64,000 bases of DNA. Origin: Pomacea canaliculata. Taxonomy: Eukaryota; Mollusca; Gastropoda; Architaenioglossa; Ampullariidae. The position numbers were made by a program, and so were the translations under genes. Below, piece by piece: positions 13,695 to 25,600 of this stretch; position 1 is the first letter of the stretch, and each line of letters starts with the position of its first letter. Below the pieces are notes generated by a model that was not told where the DNA came from, searched no databases, and was given only the letters and a program-made list of their open reading frames with translations. The stretch lies in NCBI RefSeq assembly GCF_003073045.1, contig NC_037602.1:1550001-1614000 (forward strand), given 5' to 3'.

Positions 13695-13820
13695 TTCACC
13701 AAGTCACACGTTCACATTGTCACACATTCACATAGTCACATGTTCATAGTCGCACGCTCATAGTCACGCGTTCACATAGACACACGTTCACACACTCACA
13801 CGTTCACAAAGTCATACGTT
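13695..13820. repeat. Degenerate 14-16 bp tandem repeat
   Basis: About eight degenerate copies of AGTCACACGTTCACA-like units with lengths of 14-16 bp. Non-coding. Confidence 0.7.
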
Positions 13821-16800
13821 CGACACCGTGTCTGGTGATGATGGTAAACTTGGCTTGTCCCACTTTCGTCACACACTACCCACTCCAAGAAATAGTCAAA
13901 GATAAATACAAGAGAAAGAAGCCAGCAGTGTTCTTTGGCAGTGTCAACTGATATTCGTCTTTGATATGAGGGTATAAAAGTGAGTCTCACTTGCAAGCTT
14001 ATTTTCTCTGTAAATATGTATTTTGAGTCTCACTTGGAAGATTATTTTCGTTGACAGTAACGATGGAGTCTGTCGTCAAGATGTCGTTGCCGGGGAGGAC
14101 GAAGTTAAACATTGAAATAAAAAAAGCTGAGTCCTGGAACTTAACATGTTCTCCCACAAGACTCCTTTTTAACTGCCGGCTCGGCACCTCGAGAGATGTT
14201 TCTTCAAGTTTCTGGCTCGAGCTCTGCACGAGATACAGCTTCCCGTGACCTATGACCCCGCTCCCACAAACCCACAAACATCAGCCTGCGTGGCAAGCGA
14301 TCCAACCTTGTAAAAGTCTTCATGGGGATAAATTCAATCAGCTTACAGTTCCATCTCTCCACCTGGCTGTACTGATGTCAGCCTTCTCCTGTCTGCTGCT
14401 GATATCGGATTTTTCAGCTTCCCTCAATGGAGGTTCATGATGAGAGTCTGTACTTCGAGACACGAGGCTGGCACGAGGGATGTTCAAGCAGATTAAGAGA
14501 AGTACTAAATGTAATATTTTACTCTGGTTGTATGGCCCTGTGAAGGTTTGGATGTCACGGCACACAGCAATTTATTTTAAAATGGAGGATTGAGATATGG
14601 AGGCCAAAGAAAAACTAGATGTGCTGCAAGCACAGAGAGAGAGAGAAGGATGATAAGACCTGGAGGACAGGAGAGAATTATGGGACAGGAGCTGAGATAG
14701 GAGGCGCACTTTAAATGGGTCTTTAAAGACCAGGCGGCGGAATGGGGTTCACTTTGCCCCAGTCGCCCATTATTGCAACAGTCGGCGTGGTAAAGCGATT
14801 ACAACGAGTGTTCTCCCCTCACTTCATGTCCCGGACTCCTTTACTGCCTCGTTCTGAGAGGATGGCACCGTGGTGTGAGCTGCCGGGGCCGTCTGATGTC
14901 AAAATTGTCTACAGTTTCAGCAGCACCTGGATGGTCGTTTCCAGGTTTAGCTTCCTATCTTCTGTTCTTTATGTTGCTCTTCCGCTCCTCTCTCTCTCTC
15001 CCACAAACTCTTGTCGGCCTCACACTTCTCCTCGTTACCAGGTCAACCAGGATCGTGTGTGGACTGCAAATGTTCTCTTCCAGCGATTAGCGCCCGTTAC
15101 TACTTCACCCTGGCAGAACTATACCTGGTGTCTAGGACTTCTAGCTGTTGAGAACTTCTTTTTTTGTTGTTTGTTGCTCTCTTGTAGGATGTTCAAACAA
15201 ACAAACAAGAGTACCCAGTACAGGGTGTAAATAATTATAGAGTGTGTATAGCTGTATACGGACACAGGACACGTGGAGTCCAGGATGCCTGATGTTCGAG
15301 GTGTGCACGACTGTTGTGTATACACATACTGTTTGAACAGGCCGTGTGTGGTCATAATGTGAACAAACATGTGAACACCTGTGTAGTGTACAAGTACAAG
15401 GTACATAGTTATAGTGCGCATCAAGATGTATGAAGTATGAGTGTGTATATATAGTGTGTACAGCTATAGGGCATACATAGTGTGTAAAGTTATAAGATGT
15501 GTAAACTGTCATGAAATGAGCACTACAAACTTCTAATAATTATTATTACAGGTGTAGTGTGGACACACCTACAGGGTGTGAAGAGTTGTAGCAGGTGCAC
15601 AGGTATAGGGTTTGTACATTTATATGTGTTTAGAATCCATAGTGGGTGCAGGTGCAGGGTGTGTCTGATTACAGTGTGTATACACCTGCACTGCTGGTAC
15701 CTGTAAGAGTGTGTATAACTATTTGATGTGTGACACTACAGGGCACGTGCAGCTAAAAGGTTAAAGCAGCTGAAGAGTTCAGGCAGCTACCCTCACCAAC
15801 AGAGGATGTGAGTTGATGGAAGGAAGGACACAAGAGGTCTACTGTGATGGTGACTGTTAGAACTGAGAGTGTCACCACAGGTGGAGGTGAGGTCATCAGT
15901 GGCGAACGTTGACGAGGGCATTTTCAGCTTCAGACCAAATAACTCACGAGCATTTTGTTAACATGAGTCACTATGGCTACACTCATTAAACAGCTCATTG
16001 TCATCAGTTTAAGGACAATGTCGAGCTCTGTCGACCGGTCTCGGTCACTAGATTCACTGAACAGCTTGTAAGGGTTCGGTGGTCTGCTCTGAACACACAA
16101 AGAGTCCGGTGGTTTGCTCAGAACACGCAATTCAGCCGCGCACGACGATGACAGCACGTGAGGTTAATGCTTTGATGACATCAGCCTTTCCATCTCCTGA
16201 GGTCTCCAGTATCGTCTGGGTCGTTCCCACCATTCCTCAGTTTCCCGACCAGCAGAGGAACCCAGACCAGCCTCAGAGATCCCTCACTTGCTTCTCAAGG
16301 GCCGTGAGACGCCGGAGTCGCTACTTGGTTTGCAGGGATGCGTGAGTCCTTGCTCTTATATATATTATTCTGTTATTATATATAAAATTATATCCATACA
16401 CAGCGATTTACTGTAGAGCTGTCTGGAAACTGTTTAACCCACGAACGATGGGGTGGAAGTGTCACCCACTCTCACACGCGTGTACACAGACTATGTCAGC
16501 GATTCTGTCGATGTCAGACTCATTTGGATGATGCCATGAAATCACCAAACTTCCTCCCAAGCCGGCATAACAGCTAATAACAGCAATCATGCCTCATTAT
16601 GCTCTGCTGCAACAGCAAACTGTGTTCATTCTAGCAGTTATTCTATTTTTCTGCACCTGAGAGCCTTTGTTCTGTTTCCTGAAGAAGCAGGAAGCAAGAA
16701 ATGGTGAGGGCGAGCGACAGAGGGCAGAAGAATCTCGTACTTTGTCTGCTGGAGAGAAAGCAGGGACGCTACCTCCGTTGTTTACTTGTTGTTATGTATC

Positions 16801-17109
16801 AAGTATCCCCCCAGTGCCGTCCTGTGCTGCTCCATCATATTCCCGCAGACATCATCACGTGTCTGGGCCCTCCATCTTCCCCCCGTAGAGACAAACTTTG
16901 CCAAGATGGAATGCGGGGTTTCCAGGACAGCCTTTCCTGCTGACAACGAGACAAAACACGTGACGACCAGGCTGACCTCGGGATTGTAAAGGTCACACAC
17001 GGCCGCTGTCTCAGGTGGAGAGAGAGACAGAGAGAGTCAGGTGTTTGTCACCTCCATTAATCAGGAGGAGCTGTCTGCTGCATGACAGGCTTTGGTGTGG
17101 GCATTGTCT

Positions 17110-17190
17110 GTTAGCATGTGTGTCTGTCTGTGTGTATGTCTGTGTGGATGTCTGTGTGTATGTCTGTGTGGATGTCTGTGTGGATGTCTG
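17110..17190. repeat. 12-bp TGTCTGTGTGGA minisatellite
   Basis: Alternating TGTCTGTGTGGA and TGTCTGTGTGTA units. The CVCLCG-type frame over it is low complexity. Confidence 0.8.
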
Positions 17191-17460
17191 GCACTAATCA
17201 ACCCGCCAGACATGTTTAGTAACGAATCACTTCCGGTGCGACGTGGAGCTTTGTACAGTTATTGGTTTCAGAGTAAAAACAAGAAATGGCTGGCAGTTTG
17301 TATGACGTATGGTGCGACTTCCTTCGCGAGCAACAATCGTGTTTCCTCTTTCTTTACTTCACTTCTTCTCCTCCTCCTCCTCCTCCTCATCATCATCATC
17401 ATTATCAATATTGTGATATGAAGTGACCAGTTAGCAGCAAGCATTGTAAGGTCCGGTAGC

Positions 17461-17768
17461 GCACGTCACGTCTCACTAGCCTCACTCTGGCCACGTCACG
17501 TCTCAGTAGCCTCACTCTGGCCACGTCACGTCTCACTAGCCTCACTCTGGCCACGTCACGTCTCACTAGCCTCACTCTGGCCACGTCACGTCTCACTAGC
17601 CTCACTCTGGCCACGTCACGTCTCTGTAGCCTCACTCTGGCGACGTCACGTCTCAGTAGCCTCACTCTGGCCACGTCACGTCTCTGTAGCCTCACTCTGG
17701 CGACGTCACGTCTCAGTAGCCTCACTCTGGCCACGTCACGTCTCAGTAGCCTCACTGGCCACGTCACG
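17461..17768. repeat. 30-bp minisatellite, about 10 copies
   Basis: Head-to-tail 30-bp units begin at 17461, 17491, 17521, 17551, 17581, 17611, 17641, 17671, 17701 and 17731 (the last is 28 bp), plus a partial copy. The unit starts CCACGTCACGTCTC and ends GCCTCACTCTGG, with variants at three positions (CAC/CAG/CTG before TAGCC, and CC/CG/GC at the start). Because 30 is divisible by 3, a minus-strand frame stays open (RRDVARVRL repeats), but nothing else suggests coding. Confidence 0.95.
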
Positions 17769-19501
17769 TCTACTTTCTGTCACACGCGCCCCGATTGGCG
17801 CGGCAGTAGATCGCATTTCGCTTGAACTGGCTGAACTCTCACCCCGAGACAGCAAATCCGTTGTGGCTGGCACTTGCCGTGTGCTCCCCTGTGTGACGGA
17901 CCCAAGTCTGTGTAATGAAAGTCAAGACTTGGACAAGTCAGTCAGCTGTGGGCCCAGGAGCACGACGCACCGCGAGGTTGTAGGTGGACGGTTAGTGCGG
18001 AGAAGTCAACTGCTGATGGTGTCAGGAACACTAGCATCGTGCTGTCCACCTGCCCCTGTTCCTTATTTCTGAGCAGCTCTAGAAAGGCATGATCCGTCCT
18101 TAGTATTAGATTATGTTTCCTTCTTTCTCTCTCTTTCCTATTTGTCTGCTGGAGGCTTACACGCAGACTATTCACGCATACACGCAAAGTGCGTTCAGTC
18201 GTAGTTCTGTCACAGAACATGAACTTACTTTCTGGTCCTTAGCCATGCACGCATCCACATGTCCACAGAGACCCACACTGCAAACACACCCTCCCTTCAT
18301 TTTTCTGTCCTTTCGTCCTCAATGTTCAGACTGAAAGATTGTCAAGTTTATTTCCCGTGACCGATTTTTTTTTTATTAAATGCTATTTTTCTGCTGGAAG
18401 ACCTCCTACTGGTGCTGTCTGTTACAGTACTGGACACGTGACGTGCCCGTACACCTAGCTACACTCACTTAGCGGGTTGATGACTGTCGACTGTATGTGT
18501 AACAGTGTGTGGCCATTCAGTCCCGTGTACAAAGGTGCTCCACATCTCGGTCCTGCTTGTCACCTTTGATTACTTTTGGTTAGGTGTAGGATGTGAGCAG
18601 TTCTCTCACCTGTTATCACTAATACAGTTGTGCCTTCAATCTGTGTGGCCGTAGATATGTCAGCATGTGGAAAATGGTTGTTTACCTCAAGAAAATGACT
18701 TTTGGGCTTTTGGAGGTATGTAGCTTCAGGTAACCTTTCAACTCACGAGTTTAAGCTGCAGTGTGGTAAGTTCCTACACACACGTGTCCGAGTTTCTCTC
18801 TCATGTGTGGAGAAGTTTTGGAAGAACGCACCGGACGGATGGCTGGATGGACATGCGCAGTTTGTTCACCTCATTTTCTGGAAACTCAAGAACCAAAGTT
18901 TCAGTCGAGACAGGGGTTTGCGCGGAAATCTTGTCGGTCCAACCGACCAGCCGGACACGCACGCCAACAGTTGAGTCCACGTGTCTGTGGGGCTGACTTG
19001 TAAGGAGCCGGTGTGGAGTAGGTCCATCCTTTGCCCTCCCTTCAAGTCTTGTCTTTTTTTCTTTATTCCCACCCGAGAGAATTGGTTTCGGCGAGCCGTG
19101 AGCTTCGGGAGATGGCAGCTGCGGGACGAGCAGCGCAGTTACGGGCCTTGGAAATCCGCTGGCGGCGCGACGGTGTGTACACAACGTTGTCACGGAGCGG
19201 CGCATCGGACAGCACCAGGGTCTGGAGTCTGACAGCGCTGGCGCCACCTAGGAAACTCGAGGGTGTAGGTGGTGGTGTGGTGGTGGTGGTGGTAAACAAT
19301 GCCAGTCAAGACTGAAAGGTCCTGCTGACGTCAGCTCCAATCACATGACGTCTGTTTGCACGAGCCCTTTCCACCTCTGGCGAGGAGTACAACGACCGGA
19401 AATGACCTCGCTGCTTTCGTCGAGGTCAAGACCCCTGAGCCACGACCTGGTTACTTGTATCGAGGTCAAGCTCTAGGGTCATATCCTGTGTGGATGTAGA
19501 T

Positions 19502-19561
19502 GTCCACTAATCGATTTAAACTGTCCACTAATCGATCCGCACTGTCCGTTAATCGCGCTTC
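19502..19561. repeat. 21-bp triplication with TAATCGAT core
   Basis: Three adjoining units start at 19502, 19523 and 19544: GTCCACTAATCGAT twice, then GTCCGTTAATCG. The TAATCG core is kept in all three. Confidence 0.8.
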
Positions 19562-22500
19562 TGACATTCCCACACACCCCTGCGCCTTGTTCGTCCGCCA
19601 TGATTGCCACGTGACACAGAAAGTACGTAGGTGTCAGTTAAGATAGTCTGTAGGTGTGGGGTCTGATGACCTGTTACAGGTGTACACAATGTACACAATG
19701 TAAACTTCTGTACACAATGTGCAGGCTTCAGCAATCAGAGGAAAATATACAGGATCACGTGATACGCAGAGTCAGTCTCTAGGATCCGAATTCCGTAAAA
19801 TAACAGCTGACGGTCGCTGTCCATCTCCCTGCTGGTAACCCTGGTGATAAAAGTCTCTTTATTCTGCTATCTTGCTTGTGAGCTTTAGCTTCGTCTGACA
19901 TATCATCTCTCATCTCTCAGCCCAGCCAAGATAGGACTGCGCTCTTGCCTTTGGTCCACTGGAGGGTCGCACTGTCATCTCTGAGGTCTGGAACTTTGGA
20001 AATACCTCCTTCACTTGACCCGCACTGCATATTGTACTTGCTTTCTGCAGTATCCTACTCGTTTTCATTCACATCGTCTTTAACTTTCATCAGCTGACGA
20101 CAGTTATAATAGTTGCCGGAAAGGGTCGTGAGGGAGGACAACCGTAAAGACGCAGCGCTTGGCAAGGTGTACCACTCAGCTCTGTCTCAAGCCTTGTCTT
20201 TGGCCAGCATGCAATTTCTGTATGGTATGGCGATCCTGTCTCTTAGCCAGCCAGTTTTGTTTATATATATATATTTTTTTGTCCCTCTCTCTCTCTCCGC
20301 CTGGTTTTGCTTCTCAAGCGATGTCAGAAAGGATTTTGTAGGCAACCTCTCTCTCTTTCTTTCTCTTTCTTTCACTCACTCTTTCGCTCTGATTGTCCTG
20401 TGTGTAGATGTCTGGACTATATGGCCACGCTCTGATTGTCCTGTGTGTAGATGTCTGCAAGTGCTGGTCTGGACACAAGGTCTGGCACATCGATGTCCGC
20501 CAGTGGGAGGTCTGGCAACGGTTGAGCCTTTCCTGTCCCTCCATTATGTTCACACCAGACAAGTTTAACCGAAAGAAAGGGAGACAAGGGAAGAGAGAGA
20601 TGGAGGGAGAAATCCCGGATAATCAAGGCCAGTCTCTGGAGGATGAATATATTTCTCAGCGGGCCGCCTGTGAAGGACGGACGGAATTGAGGACCGCCCA
20701 TCGGTCAAAAATGAATTTTGCCGAGTGAACATGGCTTCCAATATGTTTGTTCACCTTTTACACTCTCCAGACTTCCTGAAGTTTTTGCTCACATGATTTC
20801 TTCTGCAAATTACTTTTCTTGTTTCAAATTATTTCGTTTTTTTTTTGCCCGACATGCGAAGTTTTAACGAGTTGAGGAGGCGCACTGCTGACCCTCTCGT
20901 GGCTGAGGGCAGACGACTGTCAGGAGGAGATGCTGCGGCCACCGGTAATTTCTGTAATGATAAAAGCTTTTATTTAACTTATGGAGGCTTGTGTGGTCTT
21001 CTACTTTTTTTTAACATTTTGCTTTCAACTGTTCCTATTGTAAAGTTTCCTCTTCTTCTTTCCTTCTGTACTCTTCCCTTCATTTGTGGAAGCGAGGCTG
21101 ACAGACAGTTGCTTTCTTCTCCAGCGATTTTTCTGCTTTTCTTTTTGCTTAACCTCGCTGTTTATTCGTTTACATGTTTCTTTTATTTGCACATTGCATT
21201 AATGCTTCTCTGAAGCTTTATTTTGTTTTTATTTACTACTTGTAACCGCCCTATTTTCTGCTTGTTGTTGAATTTACTTGAACCGCTGCCATTCCTCGCC
21301 GTCACGTGATGTTGGATGGAATTTGTGTTTCTTTTGTCTTCTCTTCTCTGAAACTGAACCTCACTTGACATCCACATCCTCATCCTCATCCTCATCAACC
21401 TGTTGTAGAAGTTAAGGATGTCTGTTATATGAGAATATGAATGTTGGAGATATAGCTGACCCATCGCCCTTACCCCCATTTCGTTGTGTGAAATGATTTC
21501 TGTGGAAGCACTTTTCCATCAAACAAACACACACAGAGACAGGACCTGCACTCATCAATCCTCGTTACTAAGGTGACGAGCAAGGGTTCAATCATTCAAT
21601 CACTGCACCAACGGACTGTCTTACCCTCCTTACCATGACCTCGTCAGTGGAGAAAGAATCCCCCTGACTTCCGTTCTCACCCGAAAATCTTCTTGTTCTT
21701 TCCTTCCTTAGACAGGTATCGTGGGTGAGGATAGGCAGTCTTGATGTTCTGCTTCACCGACAGAGAACAACCCGCGGCTCTCACCTTCTCGAAAAGGCGA
21801 CTCGAGCTCTGTTGATGAATCTCGTGCCGACAAAAACAAGTTGGTGTGTCGAGTGCATGCTGTGACACCCAGTGGCAAGTCTTAAGAAGACTGGGGGGAT
21901 AAAAGTGTCGCAGAGAAATGACGATGCCGTACGATTGTTTGTAAAAGCCTCGCTGTCGATGACCGTAGTAGTTTTTTTAGGATGTGAAAAATTGTCAGCT
22001 CCAGCTTCACTTCCGGGCCTCTGGCCGCCATAATCGTGTTCCCCTCCTTCTCCGCGGGCTTCTGATCGCCGGTAGCTGCAAATTTCTCCACGTGGACAGG
22101 GCGGCGAAGTTTTTGATCAAATTTTCTCCTTCTTCTCTTGCTGTGGCACCCGCTGTTGTCTCACCTACCCTCCCCACCCTGGCTTCTCTCTCTCTCCCCC
22201 TGCACACACACCATCACCACTAAGTGACCCGCCCTCCTCATCTGGTCGACGTGTGGAGACAATCTGGCCAGCCTCTTCCTGCCTCCCTCTGTCTCTCTGC
22301 CTGTCTTTGCTTCTCTCTGCCTCTCTCTGTTTCTGGCCAGCCTCTCTCTATCTCTCTCTGCCTCTCTCTTCCTCTCTCTGCTTCAGCTGCTGGCCTGCTC
22401 ACCGCTGCTCACTTGTTGTGCGAGTGTAATGGGAGGCAGGGCTGCTTTCTCTCACAATCCATCTCGCTTCCACCAGACCTGAGATTTTTTCCTGGCTGCT

Positions 22501-22638
22501 CGGATGGAAGTAAAAATGCAGCAGCCTGGCATCCTAGAATAAAAAGACTTGCTATTTACTGCCAGCAGAATGGAAGGACCATTAACAGCAATTTAAAAGC
22601 AGTTTTGTTTTTTCCCCTCAAGCATCGACTGACGGACT

Positions 22639-22656
22639 CACGTGCGACTCCACGTC
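22639..22656 (+). promoter_or_regulatory. Paired E-box-like sites upstream of arrestin A
   Basis: CACGTG at 22639-22644 and CACGTC at 22651-22656, 25 bp before the ATG. Paired E-boxes with a 5-bp gap (ChoRE) drive TXNIP/ARRDC4 via MondoA/ChREBP in vertebrates. Here the gap is 6 bp and the second box is imperfect, and the pair may be in the 5' UTR. Weak candidate. Confidence 0.25.
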
Positions 22657-22680
22657 CCGTGGCGACCTCACGCGGCCAAC

Positions 22681-25600
22681 ATGAGGAAGGTGAAGGTGTT
22701 GGAAATCGTCCTCAGCAACCCCACTGGGGTCTACTTCTCGGGGCAGATCCTTCAGGGCCACGTCAACATGGAGCTGGGCGACAACATCAAGTTGAAAGGT
22801 AAAATACTTTACTCTCAGGTTAAACTCTCGCGTTAGTCTCTCGGCAAAGCTCGGAACAATCGTCTCACATGATGCTGAGTGTGGGGTGGAGGGTCATGTA
22901 AGTAAGGTATTTAGTCATGTTACCTCTGACCTCTTGTCATCACAAGTTCATCGCCAGCTTCTCATCTCCACCATCGCTGGGTACTAGTAGTAGTCGTCGT
23001 CTAGTGGGTAGTCATCAGCTGATGGGGTTAACATCAGGTTCAGTGTTAGTCCTCCAGCTAACACCTGGGGCCAGTTGCACAACACATTCCTAATTTAAAT
23101 AATCGGTTATAGAAACATTGCACAGCATACTTTTTTAAATAAATTAAACTCGTTTTACATAAAATATATTTTTTTTAAAACCAGACTTTTGTTGTAACAC
23201 GTGCAACTAAACGTGCTGTAGCCCCTAACCCTCGTCTTCTCCACTGGGATGCTATCCCTCACTGGTACTCCATCTTTTTTTCATTATTATTAGCTGCAGC
23301 TGGCTGCCTGGCTGCTCACTCGAGCAAACCTGACACATTCACATGTTCCACACCATCAATGTTTTCTTTTAATAAAAACCCTTCAGGACTCTTCCCCCCG
23401 TGCGGCTTGTTTATGAGGCCTGATGCTACAACAAAGACGAGGCGATGACTACTCGATGGTCTGATACACTCCCGCCAGCCTGCAGCCTCCATCAGATGGT
23501 TCTCGCGAGAGATTAACATCGGTGATAATCGCGATAAGTCATCTCGCAAGACGGGACTTCACGAGATGTGACCACATCAACTTTTTTTCTGAAAGGTGTA
23601 AAAGAGAGGAAAGAATCGGTAGAGGTAGAAGAATATATTTATAGACTATATTATTCTTATTCTCGATCATCACAACATCAGTTTTCATCAGTTGTGTCTG
23701 CATGGGCTCGCTGTGAGTCTCCTCATCACACAGCAGACGACTTGTCCGCTTCTGTGGTGAAACTTATCCCTCCATCATTTCAGGGGACTGGGGGAGCGAG
23801 AGAGGGGAAGATCAGGGCTGGGAGAGGAAAGACTGGGAGATGGATGGAAGGCAGCATGTGAAGGACGAGTTTAACCTGGGAACACGAAGCTTGTGTAAAC
23901 AGCCCTCCACCCTTGGATCTTGAGGAGAAGAAGCATTTAATAAATCGTTACTCGCCTTCCTACCCTCCCACTGTCCCTTCTGCCATCCTCACACCTCTGT
24001 GGGTCTCCTCCCACCCTATCTGTCACGTGGTTATGTACTAATGTACAAAGTAGATCACAGGAAATGTGTATGTCACGTGACTAGGTTCTGACATACAAAG
24101 TAGACCATGTTGATTTCTTGAGTTTTAAAATGTAAATGACTGTTTACATCCACATTTATTTTTCCTCGTCCGCGACTGGAATCGAATCTTGAAATAGCCT
24201 CGACCTTACAGTCTGGTCGTTTGCAGGAACATTTTTAAAGTCCTATTCCTGTATGCGTCTGATGATGCTCATTTCAGCCGGCTGTCCTGCAATCAGGTCT
24301 TCGACCAGAAAGAAAAAAAAAATAGAAAAAAAAGAATGAAAAGAATGGATGGAGGACAGACAAAAGATTGCGGTTTTAGTTTCGTGATGACACTGCGCTT
24401 CCTGCAGGACTGCTACCATCCTTCCTTCCTCTCCTCCCATCCTTGACCTCGGAGGATGCTCTCTCCTCCTGAATACCGGTCTCTCACAATCTGTTGCTTG
24501 CTATTTGTATCTTCTGACAGTCCCTCGTGCTGTGTATTTGACCTCCATGGTCCTGGCCAGCCAACTCATTAACCCCGCCATGGTGGCAGCCATAATGAAG
24601 AGTGTTCATGCGAGTGTACTTCTGCTTCAGATGCTCCTGCAGCCCATCCTCCTCCCAAGCAGCAAACCGTGAATATGACTACATGTCGACAATGACAGAC
24701 CAGTGGCAAACGAGTGTCCATGCCTCGAGTGGATGCACAATTCACCTGCCACTTAATTCTCTTCAAATGCTTTGGACTGCCTGCCCCCTAAGTGATGAAT
24801 ATTCCTCCGCGCGTGGTGGGACTACTTGGCAAGGGGAGGTCCATGGCTGTGGGCGTGAGATGAGTTAATAATAAAGATACAAGCTCCATTTTACTTGTAA
24901 ACAAAGCTATAATGGCCGCTCTCGTCCCTGAAAATGTGCAACAAAGTCAGGTTTACGGAGGTGAACAGCTGGAAGGTGTTTCTGGAGTCGGTCAAAGTGG
25001 TTTTCTGTACAAATGAGTTGGTTATCTTTCGTTTAATATTCTAATTTATTCCATCTGAAAATTCGCATGACTTTCTCCTTATTATGTGATACACACCCTC
25101 GCACACCAAACTTTGGATTGATTACCGCCTAAAATAAGAGTTTATCTGACCATTGTAGTCAGTCTGTACCAGACATGTTCCTGTCCTCATGTCTGCCTTC
25201 TCCATGTAGCAACTGTTGGTCTCCTGCTGTGGCTGGTTTCACAACACATTACAAAGTTTAAATACTTGTCGGCCTTCAACCTATTGATCAACAGATAATC
25301 AGTTTTACAGAAATGGTTCAAAGCACAATTTCAGAAAGTTTTAAATGAGATAAAACTGTTAAACTCGTCTAAATGCCATGGGATTGATTTTAGAAAAGTG
25401 TATTTTGCTGCTTCAGAGCAATGTTGAGTTTTACAAACATGTCGGCAGCTAGTCCCTGGGGAACCACATCCTGTGACAGGGAAAGGACGAGTGTACTACA
25501 GTCGCTAGCCCTGTACTTTCCCGGCATGCTGTCAGTTATTACCCTTTGACCCACAGGATCTGAATGTGGGAGTCATTTACATAAAGATAACGCGATTGTG

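Larger units (their letters stand above)
9871..22680. other. Long intergenic / upstream region without an assignable gene
   Basis: About 12.8 kb between ADAL and arrestin A. I found no exon with family similarity. It holds a 22-bp direct duplication (10671-10713), one copy of a dispersed repeat (11553-11594), trinucleotide repeats (12531-12636), a 28-bp repeat (13171-13254), a degenerate TCACACGTTCACA-type repeat (13695-13820), a degenerate TGTGTATAGCTATA-type stretch (15220-15720), a 12-bp TGTCTGTGTGGA repeat (17110-17190), the 30-bp minisatellite (17461-17768), a 21-bp triplication (19502-19561), and pyrimidine-rich tracts (20281-20380, 22260-22385). Untranslated 5' exons of arrestin A could lie here but are not identifiable. 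Confidence 0.5.

Noticed and set aside
17405..17767. 120-codon minus-strand frame of RRDVARVRL repeats
   Set aside because: Product of a 30-bp repeat, whose length is a multiple of three. No splice sites or non-repeat coding sequence are attached.
22224..22802. 192-codon plus-strand frame over the start of arrestin A
   Set aside because: It is in another frame than the arrestin start, begins in a CTCTCTG tract and has no family character.
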